Shown here piece by piece: positions 6,519-13,752 of a stretch of 15,767 nucleotides of DNA. Both the position numbers and the translations under genes were made by a program. The stretch is from contig DHIV01000108.1 of the NCBI GenBank assembly GCA_002403995.1, positions 1 through 15,767 on the forward strand. Reading direction: 5' to 3'. The notes under the pieces were generated by a model. That model did no database searches and was not told the DNA's origin. It saw nothing but the letters and a program-made list of their open reading frames with translations. The stretch is from Gallionella sp. UBA4737 (lineage in GTDB: Bacteria; Pseudomonadota; Gammaproteobacteria; Burkholderiales; Gallionellaceae). Position 1 is the stretch's first letter. Each line of letters starts with the position of its first letter.

Positions 6519-7532
6519 TTATTCGAGCATGAGCTGGCGGTAAACAAATAAAAGTGACTCGAAAAACAACTTGGGATTGAGCGTGTGCTGCGCCTCGCGC
6601 TTGGCTGTTTGCAGGTGTTTTTGCATTCGCGCCAAATTGAGCGGAGCGACAGGTCCAACCAGTTTTTTGATGGCTGCTTCTTCGCCTGGGTGATAGCGCA
6701 GCCTGCCTGACAGTTTCATCGAACTCAGGTCATAACACCACTGTTGCAGCCATTGTACGACCAACACCTGTTCGGTTTTCTGCAGCGCTTCGGCCAGCGC
6801 GAACACATCCAATCCGGCGGGCTGGCGCACCGCGCTCAACAATTTATCGCGTTCTTCGCTACCCAGTTGCTCATCCAGTTGAACGGCCTGCAGCGGCGCA
6901 AAGCCGGAGATGGCAAGGGCTTCGGCGGGGTTTGTTACACCCTGCTCTGTCAGCCAGCGTGTGGCACTTGCCGCATCGGGAGCCGGTAGCGCGAAAGACA
7001 AACAGCGGCTGAGAATGGTCGGCAGCAATTGCTGCGGCTTGTGCGACACCAGGATGAACAGCAACCCCGGCGGCGGTTCTTCGAGGCTTTTCAACAAGGC
7101 ATTCGCGGCATTGGTGTTCATTGCCTCGGCAGGATGAATGACGATCACTCGCCTGCCGCCCTGATGCGCTGTCATGCCAAAAAAATCGGTCAAACCGCGT
7201 ATTTGATCGACGGAAATCTGCTTGCTGGGTTTTTTGCCAGATGCAGACTTAAAATCCTCGCTTTCTTCACTATCCAGGCTTAACGCTTCCGGTTGCAGCA
7301 AACGATAGTCTGGATGCGAGCCCTGCTCGAACCAGTGGCAAGATGGACATTTCCCACAGGCAAAATGAGCTTCATCCGGATGTTGGCACAACAGACTTTG
7401 GGCGAAATTGATCGCCAGATCGAGCTTGCCGATGCCCTTGCTTCCCTTGAACAACAGGCCATGCGCCGGACGCTTGCTCAACTCCTGCAAGCGCGCCCAG
7501 CCATTTTTTTGCCAAGGATAGATAACTTTCAT
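6519..7532 (-). CDS. holB: DNA polymerase III delta' subunit (clamp loader)
   Basis: Delta' is part of the clamp-loader complex that opens and loads the sliding clamp on DNA. The 337-residue product has an AAA+ fold: a Walker A at 30-36 (GSKGIGK), a zinc module with C49, C59, C62 and C65, a degenerate Walker B around 129-139 (VIVIHPAEAMN), the ANALLKSLEEPP block near 143-154, and the SRC motif at 175-177. A lysine/serine-rich insert at about 88-106 precedes ISVDQIR. The P-loop lysine is retained, whereas E. coli delta' has lost it. The gene starts one base after the tmk stop (TGATATG), so the two are probably translationally linked. It is followed two bases later by tatD. Confidence 0.95.
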   Translation of the reverse strand: MKVIYPWQKNGWARLQELSKRPAHGLLFKGSKGIGKLDLAINFAQSLLCQHPDEAHFACGKCPSCHWFEQGSHPDYRLLQPEALSLDSEESEDFKSASGKKPSKQISVDQIRGLTDFFGMTAHQGGRRVIVIHPAEAMNTNAANALLKSLEEPPPGLLFILVSHKPQQLLPTILSRCLSFALPAPDAASATRWLTEQGVTNPAEALAISGFAPLQAVQLDEQLGSEERDKLLSAVRQPAGLDVFALAEALQKTEQVLVVQWLQQWCYDLSSMKLSGRLRYHPGEEAAIKKLVGPVAPLNLARMQKHLQTAKREAQHTLNPKLFFESLLFVYRQLMLE

Positions 7533-7533
7533 A

Positions 7534-8136
7534 TCAAATAGTTAAGATAATTTCTTCAAGTTTACGCTTAACTGACTCCAGAGTCTGCGCCGCATCGATG
7601 ACAACATATCGCTGCGAATTTTCCTGGACTCGTTTGTGGTAACCGGCCCGCACACGTTCGAAAAAATCGGACTGCTCCTGTTCGAAGCGATCCAGCGTAA
7701 CATTGTTAGCCAAACGCAATTTTGCCACTTCGACCGGGACATCAAAGAACAGCGTCAGGTCAGGTTGCAGATCGGGATGCACCCATTGCTCAAGCTGGCG
7801 CAACTTTTCCCAGTCCATGCCCCTGCCACCACCCTGATAGGCGAAGCTGGCATCGCTGAAACGGTCCGAAACCACCCACTTGCCGGCACGCAACGCCGGC
7901 TTGATGATTTGTTCGATATGCTCCAGGCGCGCCGCAAACATCAGCATCGCTTCGGTGCCGATACTCATGGGCTGGTTCAATAATATCTCGCGCAATTGCT
8001 CGCCTAGCGGTGTGCCGCCCGGCTCACGGGTGACCACCACATCGAGGCCGCGCTGCCGCAACGCATCTGCAAACCATGCCAGATGGGTGCTTTTGCCGGC
8101 CCCGTCTACGCCTTCAAAGGTAATGAATTTGCTCAT
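7534..8136 (-). CDS. tmk: Thymidylate kinase
   Basis: The enzyme phosphorylates dTMP to dTDP with ATP, an essential cytoplasmic step of dTTP supply. The 200-residue length is typical. The P-loop is at 9-17 (GVDGAGKST). REPGGTPLGE at 37-46 carries the family EPGG motif. DRFSDASFAYQGGGRG at 91-106 binds the nucleotide monophosphate. A lid segment around LDRFEQE follows at 148-154. The ATG at 8136 is 23 bases after the mltG stop, with only a weak ribosome site. Between mltG and holB, this gene occupies the usual proteobacterial pabC-mltG-tmk-holB order. Confidence 0.97.
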   Translation of the reverse strand: MSKFITFEGVDGAGKSTHLAWFADALRQRGLDVVVTREPGGTPLGEQLREILLNQPMSIGTEAMLMFAARLEHIEQIIKPALRAGKWVVSDRFSDASFAYQGGGRGMDWEKLRQLEQWVHPDLQPDLTLFFDVPVEVAKLRLANNVTLDRFEQEQSDFFERVRAGYHKRVQENSQRYVVIDAAQTLESVKRKLEEIILTI

Positions 8137-8159
8137 AAATTCGTTTTTCGAGCGAATTG

Positions 8160-9140
8160 CTATTTTTGGTACTGATTCACCGCGCGGTTATGCGCGGTCA
8201 AGGTGCTGGAAAATTGCGAGCTGCCATCGCCGCGCGACACGAAATATAACGCGTCGGTCTGTGCCGGGTGCATGGCAGCCTGCAAAGCCGCTACGCCCGG
8301 CAAAGCGATCGGTGTGGGGGTCAGCCCGCGGCGCGTGTATGTGTTGTAGGCAGTATCCTTGAACAGATCGCGCCTGCGCAGGTTACCATCGAACTTCTCG
8401 CCCATGCCATAAATCACGGTGGGATCGGTTTGCAGCAACATGCCCTTGCGCAAGCGGTTCACGAACACGCCGGCAATCATACTCCGGTCGCTTGGCGTGC
8501 CGGTTTCCTTTTCGACAATGGAAGCCAGGATCAGGGCCTGGTAAGGGTTCTGCAAGGGCAGATCGGGCGCACGCGCCAGCCATGCTTGCTGCAGATGTTT
8601 TTGCATGGTCTGATAGGCGCGCTTGAATATCAGCAGATCGCTGCTGCCTCCGGAAAAATAATAGGTATCCGGGAAGAACAAGCCCTCGGGATGAGTTTCC
8701 GCTGCACCGATACGCTGCAGGATTTCCGCATCGGTCAAGGTTGCCGTGTCGTGGCTGATATCGGGATTGGCATTCAGCGCATCGCGGAATTGCTTGAACG
8801 TCCAGCCTTCGATCACGCTTGCCTGTCTCTGGCTGACTTTGCCTTGGCTGATGATTTCCAATAGTTCCAGCATCGACACCGGATGCTCCAGCGCGTAATT
8901 GCCCGCCTTGAGTTGCGTTGATTTGCCGAGCAGCCGCACCAGCCAGACGAATGGCCGGTCCTGTTCCAGCAGCCCGGCTTGCTGCAATTCTCGAGCAGTA
9001 CCCTTCAGGCTGTGCCCTTGTTTCAAGTCAAATACAAACGGCGTTGCAGGCAAGGACAGCGGACGGATGAAGTAATAGCCCAGCACGGCTGTACCAAGCA
9101 GTGCCAGTAAAATTACCAAATTGAATATCCGTCGCATCAT
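8160..9140 (-). CDS. mltG: Endolytic murein transglycosylase MltG (YceG-like)
   Basis: MltG is an inner-membrane lytic transglycosylase that cleaves nascent peptidoglycan glycan strands and helps set their length. The 326-residue product has one N-terminal transmembrane segment (about 5-26: IFNLVILLALLGTAVLGYYF). A LysM-like region follows at about 36-110. The YceG catalytic domain contains LASIVEKETG, with the probable catalytic glutamate E210, followed by NRLRKGMLLQTDPTVIYG and the conserved YNTYTRRGLTPTPI at 265-278. The ATG overlaps the pabC stop by four bases (ATGA), so the two are translationally coupled. The stop is 23 bases before tmk. Confidence 0.96.
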   Translation of the reverse strand: MMRRIFNLVILLALLGTAVLGYYFIRPLSLPATPFVFDLKQGHSLKGTARELQQAGLLEQDRPFVWLVRLLGKSTQLKAGNYALEHPVSMLELLEIISQGKVSQRQASVIEGWTFKQFRDALNANPDISHDTATLTDAEILQRIGAAETHPEGLFFPDTYYFSGGSSDLLIFKRAYQTMQKHLQQAWLARAPDLPLQNPYQALILASIVEKETGTPSDRSMIAGVFVNRLRKGMLLQTDPTVIYGMGEKFDGNLRRRDLFKDTAYNTYTRRGLTPTPIALPGVAALQAAMHPAQTDALYFVSRGDGSSQFSSTLTAHNRAVNQYQK

Positions 9141-9946
9141 GCGTCAGATCCGTCAAGGTACTGGCGAATTTTCGCGGTGATGGGGAATTCGCTCCAGCAT
9201 CGTTGATTAAATTCTCGTATCGACCACATGCTGATGATGCTATTTACCACAAACAATTCATCGGCATCCATCACATCATCCAGTCCGACATCGCGCACTT
9301 GCAATGGCATGCCGTGTTGTGCCGCCCAAGTCATCACGCGATCACGTTGCACCCCTGCCACGCCGCAATGCGACAGATCCGGAGTAATCAGTTGTCCCCG
9401 CGAGACTAAAAATAAATTACTGCGCGTGCCCTCAATGATATTGCTATCCGCATCCATTAGCAGCCCTTCGGCAATATCCGCATCACTCGACTCGGCCGCC
9501 GCCAGTACGTTTTCCAGACGGTTGAGATGCTTGATTCCAGCCAAGCGCGGCTGATGACTTAAGCGCAAGCGGCACAGTTGTGCCTTGATTCCGCGTAAGG
9601 CCCAATCGGCCGGATATTCAGGCAAGGGGGAAATATCCCAAAGGTGCGTGGTCCCAACGCAGCCGAGAGGCGCATAGCCGCGAGTTCCCTCTCCTCGTGT
9701 GACGATCAACTTCATCGCGCCTGTGGGGTGCAACGCGAGCAAGTTGTTTAATTCAGCAGTCAGCAACCCGACATCCGGGCAAACAATATCCAGCGCGGTG
9801 CAGTCGTGTAAAAGTTTATTATAGTGCAGCAGCCAATGCTGCGCTTTGCCCTGGGTGGCGCGCAAAGTACGAAACACCCCGTCGCCGTAAAGCAGGCCTC
9901 TATCGCGAATGCTGATCAAATTGCCAGGCTTGCCATTGACCAGCAT
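9137..9946 (-). CDS. pabC: 4-amino-4-deoxychorismate lyase (class IV PLP enzyme)
   Basis: PabC converts 4-amino-4-deoxychorismate to p-aminobenzoate and pyruvate, a folate precursor step in the cytoplasm. The 269-residue product has the fold-type IV transaminase pattern: an N-terminal RDRGLLYGDGVFRT (14-27), the PLP-binding lysine K139 in GIKHLNRLENV, and the cofactor phosphate region EGTRSNLFLV (172-181). GIKHLNRLENVLAA matches PabC better than branched-chain or D-amino-acid transaminases, and the position directly after fabF is the standard pabC location. The start is 16 bases after the fabF stop, with a poor ribosome site. The end overlaps mltG by four bases. A related transaminase activity cannot be excluded by sequence alone. 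Confidence 0.93.
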   Translation of the reverse strand: MLVNGKPGNLISIRDRGLLYGDGVFRTLRATQGKAQHWLLHYNKLLHDCTALDIVCPDVGLLTAELNNLLALHPTGAMKLIVTRGEGTRGYAPLGCVGTTHLWDISPLPEYPADWALRGIKAQLCRLRLSHQPRLAGIKHLNRLENVLAAAESSDADIAEGLLMDADSNIIEGTRSNLFLVSRGQLITPDLSHCGVAGVQRDRVMTWAAQHGMPLQVRDVGLDDVMDADELFVVNSIISMWSIREFNQRCWSEFPITAKIRQYLDGSDA

Positions 9947-9962
9947 CGTAACGAAAATATGA

Positions 9963-11195
9963 TTAGACCTTGCGGAACACCAGAGTGCCGTTGGTTCCGC
10001 CGAAGCCGAAATTATTGTTCATCGCGACATCGATTTTCATGTTGCGTGCGGTATTCGCACAGTAGTCCAGGTCACACTCCGGATCTTGTTCAAAAATATT
10101 GATGGTCGGCGGCGAAATCTGATGATGCACCGCCAGCGCGCAGAACACCGACTCGACTCCGCCTGCGCCGCCCAGGAGATGGCCGGTCATCGACTTGGTG
10201 GAGTTCACCACCAGCTTCCTGGCATGATCGCCAAATGCCATCTTGATCGCTTCGGTTTCGTTCTTGTCGCCAAGCGGGGTCGAAGTGCCATGCGCGTTGA
10301 CGTATTGCACGTCCTGCGGGTTCATCCCGGCGTTGCGCAGTGCATTCAGCATGCTGCGCTTCGGGCCATCGGTATTCGGAGCGGTGATGTGGTAGGCATC
10401 GCCGCTCATGCCATAACCTGCCAGCTCCGCGTAGATCCTGGCTCCGCGTGCTTTCGCGTGCTCATATTCTTCCAGCACCAGCACACCCGCGCCTTCGCCG
10501 ATCACGAAACCATCCCTGCCTTTGTCCCAGGGGCGGCTCGCTGTGGCCGGATCATCGTTGCGCGTGCTAAGCGCACGCGCGGAGGAAAAACCGCCCACTG
10601 CCAAAGCACATACGGTCGCTTCAGAACCGCCTGCGATCATCACGTCCGCATCGCCATATTCAATGATGCGCGCAGATTCGCCGATGCAATGCGTGCCGGT
10701 AGTGCAGGCGGAGACCATCGCCAGATTCGGGCCTTTCAACCCGTACATCACGGACAGGTTGCCGGAGATCATGTTGATGATCGTGCCGGGAATGAAGAAC
10801 GGCGATATTTTGCGCGGCCCGGCGGCGAGGTAGTCGTTATGCGTGTCCTCGATCATCGGCAGACCGCCGATGCCGGAACCGATGTTCACGCCGATACGCT
10901 CGGCATTCCGCTCTGACACTTCCAGCCCGGAATCCTTGAATGCCTCCATTCCTGCCACCAGGCCAAAATGGATGAACCTGTCCATGCGGCGGGCGTCCTT
11001 GGCGGAAAGAAATTGAGTGGCATCGAAATCCTTCACTTCGCCGGCGATCTGCGCTGCCATCGCGCTAGCATCAAAGTGGCTGATTTTGGTGATGCCGGAC
11101 TTTCCCGCGACGATATTCTGCCAGACCGTGGGAACCCCTGTCCCGACCGGGGAGATGATCCCCAGCCCGGTAATGACGACTCTACGCTTAGACAA
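9963..11195 (-). CDS. fabF: 3-oxoacyl-ACP synthase II (FabF)
   Basis: FabF condenses malonyl-ACP with acyl-ACP during chain elongation. The 410-residue product shows the full condensing-enzyme set: nucleophile C164 in SACTTGTHC, H302 in NAHGTSTPLGD, K334 in NSTKSMTGH, and H339. The C-terminal NNNFGFGGTNGTLV holds the gating phenylalanine segment. The C-H-H triad distinguishes it from FabH. The start codon is TTG at 11195: MSKRRVVITG matches family N-termini, and GGCGGAG lies five bases upstream, with no better in-frame ATG. It follows acpP after 68 bases and is probably cotranscribed with it, as in many bacteria. pabC follows 16 bases later. Confidence 0.97.
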   Translation of the reverse strand: MSKRRVVITGLGIISPVGTGVPTVWQNIVAGKSGITKISHFDASAMAAQIAGEVKDFDATQFLSAKDARRMDRFIHFGLVAGMEAFKDSGLEVSERNAERIGVNIGSGIGGLPMIEDTHNDYLAAGPRKISPFFIPGTIINMISGNLSVMYGLKGPNLAMVSACTTGTHCIGESARIIEYGDADVMIAGGSEATVCALAVGGFSSARALSTRNDDPATASRPWDKGRDGFVIGEGAGVLVLEEYEHAKARGARIYAELAGYGMSGDAYHITAPNTDGPKRSMLNALRNAGMNPQDVQYVNAHGTSTPLGDKNETEAIKMAFGDHARKLVVNSTKSMTGHLLGGAGGVESVFCALAVHHQISPPTINIFEQDPECDLDYCANTARNMKIDVAMNNNFGFGGTNGTLVFRKV

Positions 11196-11200
11196 ATTTA

Positions 11201-11207
11201 CTCCGCC
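11201..11207 (-). promoter_or_regulatory. Shine-Dalgarno (GGCGGAG) that fixes the TTG start of fabF
   Basis: The minus strand reads GGCGGAG-TAAAT-TTG. The spacing and match support the unusual TTG initiation codon at 11195. Confidence 0.7.
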
Positions 11208-11263
11208 AAACAGTTAAGGATGGACAACAAGAATGGGGTGGGCAAACAGAAAAATGAAGTGGA

Positions 11264-11497
11264 TTATTTTTGATGCGCCAGGACGTAGTCGATGGCTTGC
11301 TGTACGGTGGTGATCTTTTCTGCGTCTTCGTCCGGAATGTCGCATTCGAACTCTTCTTCCAGGGCCATCACCAGCTCAACCGTATCCAGAGAATCAGCAC
11401 CCAGATCATTGACAAACGAAGATTCGTTCTTGACTTCGGATTCGTTTACACCCAGTTGCTCGGCAACTATTTTTTTTACGCGTTGTTCAATTGACAT
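11264..11497 (-). CDS. acpP: Acyl carrier protein
   Basis: This is the small acidic carrier that holds growing acyl chains as thioesters on a 4'-phosphopantetheine arm; it is the substrate platform for the Fab enzymes and PlsX encoded here. The product has 77 residues and the invariant attachment site S36 in GADSLDTVELVMALEEEF. The acidic helix II and the C-terminal TTVQQAIDYV are typical. The frame extends upstream to an ATG at 11527, but the real start is 11497: MSIEQRVKKI matches ACP N-termini, and GGGAG lies seven bases upstream. A promoter is visible at 11540-11567. fabF follows after 68 bases, consistent with a shared transcript and a high level of acpP expression. Confidence 0.98.
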   Translation of the reverse strand: MSIEQRVKKIVAEQLGVNESEVKNESSFVNDLGADSLDTVELVMALEEEFECDIPDEDAEKITTVQQAIDYVLAHQK

Positions 11498-11539
11498 CTT
11501 TATTCTCCCACCTTGATTAAAATTCAAAAAAGCAGCGGC

Positions 11540-11567
11540 ATTGTATCAAATTTGTCCAAAATTCCAA
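11540..11567 (-). promoter_or_regulatory. Probable promoter of acpP(-fabF)
   Basis: The minus strand has TTGGAA (11562-11567), a 16-base spacer and TACAAT (11540-11545). The -10 is preceded by TG one base upstream (TGATACAAT, extended -10) and followed by GCCGC. Transcription would begin near 11533, giving a leader of about 36 bases. This fits the need for much higher expression of ACP than of the upstream fab genes. Confidence 0.65.
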
Positions 11568-11579
11568 ACAACTTATATC

Positions 11580-11625
11580 GGGCAAGGATGAACCCTTCCA
11601 AGGAAGTTTCTGACCAGCCCTGCCC
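11580..11625 (-). other. Folded intergenic segment between the small lysine-rich gene and acpP
   Basis: GGGCAGGG and CCTTGCCC (outer arms 11618-11625 and 11580-11587, one G-U pair) enclose a smaller hairpin around CTTCCTTGGAAG (11595-11606). No U-tract follows on the minus strand, so a terminator is not clear. It could mark the 3' end of the upstream fab transcript. It lies upstream of the acpP promoter and so is not part of the acpP leader. Confidence 0.35.
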
Positions 11626-11655
11626 CTCTTTTAGTGAGCCCGGGAAATTGTAGAA

Positions 11656-11811
11656 TCAAACCGTTGTCGTCTCTTCAGCAGGCAAAGGAGGCTGGTCATT
11701 CTGCGGCTGCCCACCCTGTGGCGCAATTTTTCGCTGGCGCTTTTCTTCTTGCTTCTTTTTCTTGGCGATTTCCTTTTGGCGTTTTTCGAAAGTGTAATTT
11801 GTTTTGGCCAT
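11656..11811 (-). CDS. Small lysine-rich conserved-looking protein (51 aa), unknown function
   Basis: The ATG at 11811 opens a 51-codon frame ending in TGA. AGGA lies six bases upstream, a credible ribosome site. The product starts MAKTNYTFEKRQKEIAKKKK, and residues 1-28 carry 12 lysines or arginines plus four glutamates. This half is likely one charged helix; the remainder (IAPQGGQPQNDQPPLPAEE) is proline/glutamine-rich and probably disordered. From memory, proteins beginning MAKxNYxFEKRQ with a lysine-rich helix are common as unnamed small proteins in betaproteobacteria; I could not verify this here. No domain or function is assignable, although an RNA- or ribosome-associated role would fit the charge. 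It stands alone between fabG (159 bases upstream) and acpP (158 bases downstream). Confidence 0.75.
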   Translation of the reverse strand: MAKTNYTFEKRQKEIAKKKKQEEKRQRKIAPQGGQPQNDQPPLPAEETTTV

Positions 11812-11853
11812 TTGCGATCCTATTTCAAAGTAATTTTATGTCGAGGCGGACGT

Positions 11854-11862
11854 ATGATAACA
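11854..11862 (-). promoter_or_regulatory. Candidate extended -10 promoter of the small lysine-rich gene
   Basis: The minus strand reads TGTTATCAT, an extended -10 (TG, one base, TATCAT). Transcription would start near 11847, 36 bases before the ATG. The -35 region is AT-rich without a clear hexamer at the right spacing; TTGATA lies 20 bases away. The rest of the gap up to fabG (11863-11970) holds only a 6-bp GGGCTG/CAGCCC repeat without a U-tract. Confidence 0.35.
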
Positions 11863-11970
11863 GGTACCTTTCATTTAAATATCAAATCCGCAGGGCAAGA
11901 TAGCCATATCGGTTTGCCAGAACGCATCGGGCTGCCGTGTAAACCAAGCCCAGCCCTCACCGAACCATGA

Positions 11971-12714
11971 CTATTCCATATACAGCCCGCCATTCACATG
12001 CAAGGTAACACCCGTGATGTAAGTTGCGCCCGGACCCGCCAGAAAGGCCACTGCTGCAGCGATGTCGGCAGGCTGGCCGAGACGTTTCAGCGGCACGTGT
12101 TCAACCAGTTTGGCCCGTTGTTCTTCGCCCAGGCCTTGAGTCATGTCGGTATCGATAAATCCCGGGGCGACGCAGTTCACAGTGATGTTGCGGCTGCCAA
12201 TCTCTTGCGCGAGCGATTTGGTGAAGCCTGTCATGCCCGCCTTGGAAGCGGCGTAGTTAGCCTGTCCGGGATTGCCCATACTGCCTATCACCGAGGAAAT
12301 ACTGATGATGCGCCCGCCCCTGGCTTTCATCATCGCGCGCAGCACGGCGCGGCTGAGACGGAACACCGATTTGAGGTTGGTCGCCAGCACGTCGTCCCAC
12401 TCTTCGTCGGTCATGCGCGCCAGCAGGTTGTCGCGGGTGATGCCGGCGTTGTTCACCAGTATCGATATCTCGCCGAACTGTTTGCGCAGTTCGCCCAGCA
12501 CTTGTTCGGTTTGTGCCGTGTCGTTGACGTTCAACGCCATGCCGGCGCCATTGATACCCGCCGCATCAAGATAAGCGCTGATCGCTTGTGCGCCTTTGTC
12601 GCTGGTAGCCGTTCCGATCACGGTCGCTCCCTGCTTGCCCAGTTCCAGCGCGATGGCCTGGCCGATGCCACGACTGGCGCCGGTCACTAATGCGATTTGT
12701 CCTTGCAGTGTCAT
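11971..12714 (-). CDS. fabG: 3-oxoacyl-ACP reductase (FabG)
   Basis: FabG is the NADPH-dependent reductase that turns 3-oxoacyl-ACP into 3-hydroxyacyl-ACP, the first reduction of each elongation cycle. The 247-residue product is a short-chain dehydrogenase/reductase. It has the nucleotide motif GASRGIG (12-18), NNAG (88-91), N113, S141, and the catalytic pair Y154 and K158 in YAASK. GFIDTDMT and the C-terminal TGVTLHVNGGLYM are typical of FabG. The frame runs further upstream into fabD, but MTLQGQIALVTGASRG at 12714 is the family start, with AGGA nine bases upstream that overlaps the fabD stop. The fabD-fabG gap is 11 bases, so both are in one operon. Confidence 0.96.
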   Translation of the reverse strand: MTLQGQIALVTGASRGIGQAIALELGKQGATVIGTATSDKGAQAISAYLDAAGINGAGMALNVNDTAQTEQVLGELRKQFGEISILVNNAGITRDNLLARMTDEEWDDVLATNLKSVFRLSRAVLRAMMKARGGRIISISSVIGSMGNPGQANYAASKAGMTGFTKSLAQEIGSRNITVNCVAPGFIDTDMTQGLGEEQRAKLVEHVPLKRLGQPADIAAAVAFLAGPGATYITGVTLHVNGGLYME

Positions 12715-12725
12715 GTTGGAGTTTC

Positions 12726-13658
12726 CTATGCGAATATAGACAGCGCCAGTTTTAGTGCTGCGCCGTCGTTGATGGCGGATGCCTGCTGGTTGGTATCGAT
12801 ACGTTTGTTCAAGCCAGCCAATACTTTGCCCGGCGCGCATTCGACATTGTGGGTGATGCCAAGCTTGCCGAATTCCAGCACGGTCTCGACCCAGCGTACC
12901 GGCGAATACAATTGGCGCACCAGCGCATCCTTGATTGCAGCGCTATCCGAGTAACTTTTTACATCGGCATTGTGCAGCACAGGAATGGCCGGAGCATGCA
13001 CCGCGACATTGACAAGATAGTCGTGCAACTGCTCCGCCGCGCCCTTCAGCAAAACGCAATGCGACGGTACGCTCATCGGCAGCATGATCGCGCGCTTCGC
13101 GCCCCTGGCCTTGGCCAGTTCCATGCCGCGCTCCACTGCCGCGCGGTTGCCGGCGATCACCACTTGCCCGGGAGAGTTGTAATTCACCGCCTCCAGCACT
13201 TCGCCTTGTGCGCCTTCGCTGCATACGGCGCGGACCACATCGTCATCCAGCCCGAGTATCGCCGCGATACCGCCCACCCCTTCGGGAACGGCCTGTTGCA
13301 TGCACTGCGCGCGATAGCGCACCAGCGGCAACGCATCGGCGAAGCGCAATGCACCCGCGGCGACCAGCGCGGTGTATTCACCCAGGCTGTGTCCGGCCAT
13401 CATGGCTGGTTTTGCACCGTTTTGTGATTGCCAGGCGCGGTACACCGCCACGCCTGCGGTGAGCATGATTGGTTGGGTGTTCACCGTGGCATTCAAATCT
13501 TCATCACTGCCTTCCGCAACCAGTTGCCACAGGTCTTGTTTCAACACATCGGAAGCTTCGGTGAAGGTGTCGCGCACCGCGGCGAAGTCGGCGTAGCCAT
13601 TCATCATGCCGCGCGATTGAGAACCTTGGCCCGGGAATACGAAAGCGAATTTAATCAT
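12726..13658 (-). CDS. fabD: Malonyl-CoA:ACP transacylase (FabD)
   Basis: FabD moves malonyl from CoA to ACP, providing the extender unit. The 310-residue product has the serine nucleophile S91 in GHSLGEY, R116 for the malonyl carboxylate, and H200 in VPSHC. The oxyanion-region GQGSQ is at 10-14, and YNSPGQVVIAG follows at 160-170. The start at 13658 (MIKFAFVFPGQGSQ) matches family N-termini. A second in-frame ATG lies at 13673. Neither has a recognisable Shine-Dalgarno, which is unusual among its neighbours. Instead the heptamer inverted array (13671-13748), with its 13-bp stem, lies directly upstream and even includes the 13673 ATG, so initiation may be affected by that structure. Confidence 0.95.
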   Translation of the reverse strand: MIKFAFVFPGQGSQSRGMMNGYADFAAVRDTFTEASDVLKQDLWQLVAEGSDEDLNATVNTQPIMLTAGVAVYRAWQSQNGAKPAMMAGHSLGEYTALVAAGALRFADALPLVRYRAQCMQQAVPEGVGGIAAILGLDDDVVRAVCSEGAQGEVLEAVNYNSPGQVVIAGNRAAVERGMELAKARGAKRAIMLPMSVPSHCVLLKGAAEQLHDYLVNVAVHAPAIPVLHNADVKSYSDSAAIKDALVRQLYSPVRWVETVLEFGKLGITHNVECAPGKVLAGLNKRIDTNQQASAINDGAALKLALSIFA

Positions 13659-13670
13659 AAAAAATTCAGT

Positions 13671-13748
13671 CATTAGTTATTAGTCGCTAGTTGGTGGTCG
13701 TTGTCAGGTTTTAACTAGCGACTAACGCCTAACGACTACCAACTGTAG
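13671..13748. repeat. Inverted pair of degenerate heptamer arrays (consensus ACTAACG) between fabH and fabD
   Basis: On the plus strand, 13714-13748 reads as five 7-base units: ACTAGCG, ACTAACG, CCTAACG, ACTACCA, ACTGTAG. On the minus strand, 13705-13671 reads GACAACG, ACCACCA, ACTAGCG, ACTAATA, ACTAATG. The two arrays face each other around an eight-base centre. Their inner parts form a perfect 13-bp inverted repeat (13680-13692 with 13713-13725, 20-base loop). In the fab transcript this makes a hairpin just before the fabD start. It is compatible with a dispersed intergenic repeat inserted within the operon; other copies cannot be seen in this window. Confidence 0.8.
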
Positions 13749-13752
13749 TTTG

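Noticed and set aside
10086..10916. Plus-strand ORF of about 276 codons opposite fabF
   Set aside because: It is a shadow of fabF, rich in His and Arg, with no family features. The fabF frame carries all catalytic residues.
11854..11970. Plus-strand 38-codon ORF with a Shine-Dalgarno-like GAGGCGGA, converging on fabG
   Set aside because: It is short, its start overlaps the candidate promoter of the small lysine-rich gene, and its product shows no recognisable features. The support is too weak to call a gene.
11998..12690. Plus-strand ORF of about 230 codons opposite fabG
   Set aside because: It is fully antisense to fabG, with composition typical of a mirrored frame and no motif.
13671..13748. 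CRISPR-like interpretation of the heptamer repeats
   Set aside because: The units are 7 bases with no spacers, arranged as two facing arrays, and no cas genes are nearby.
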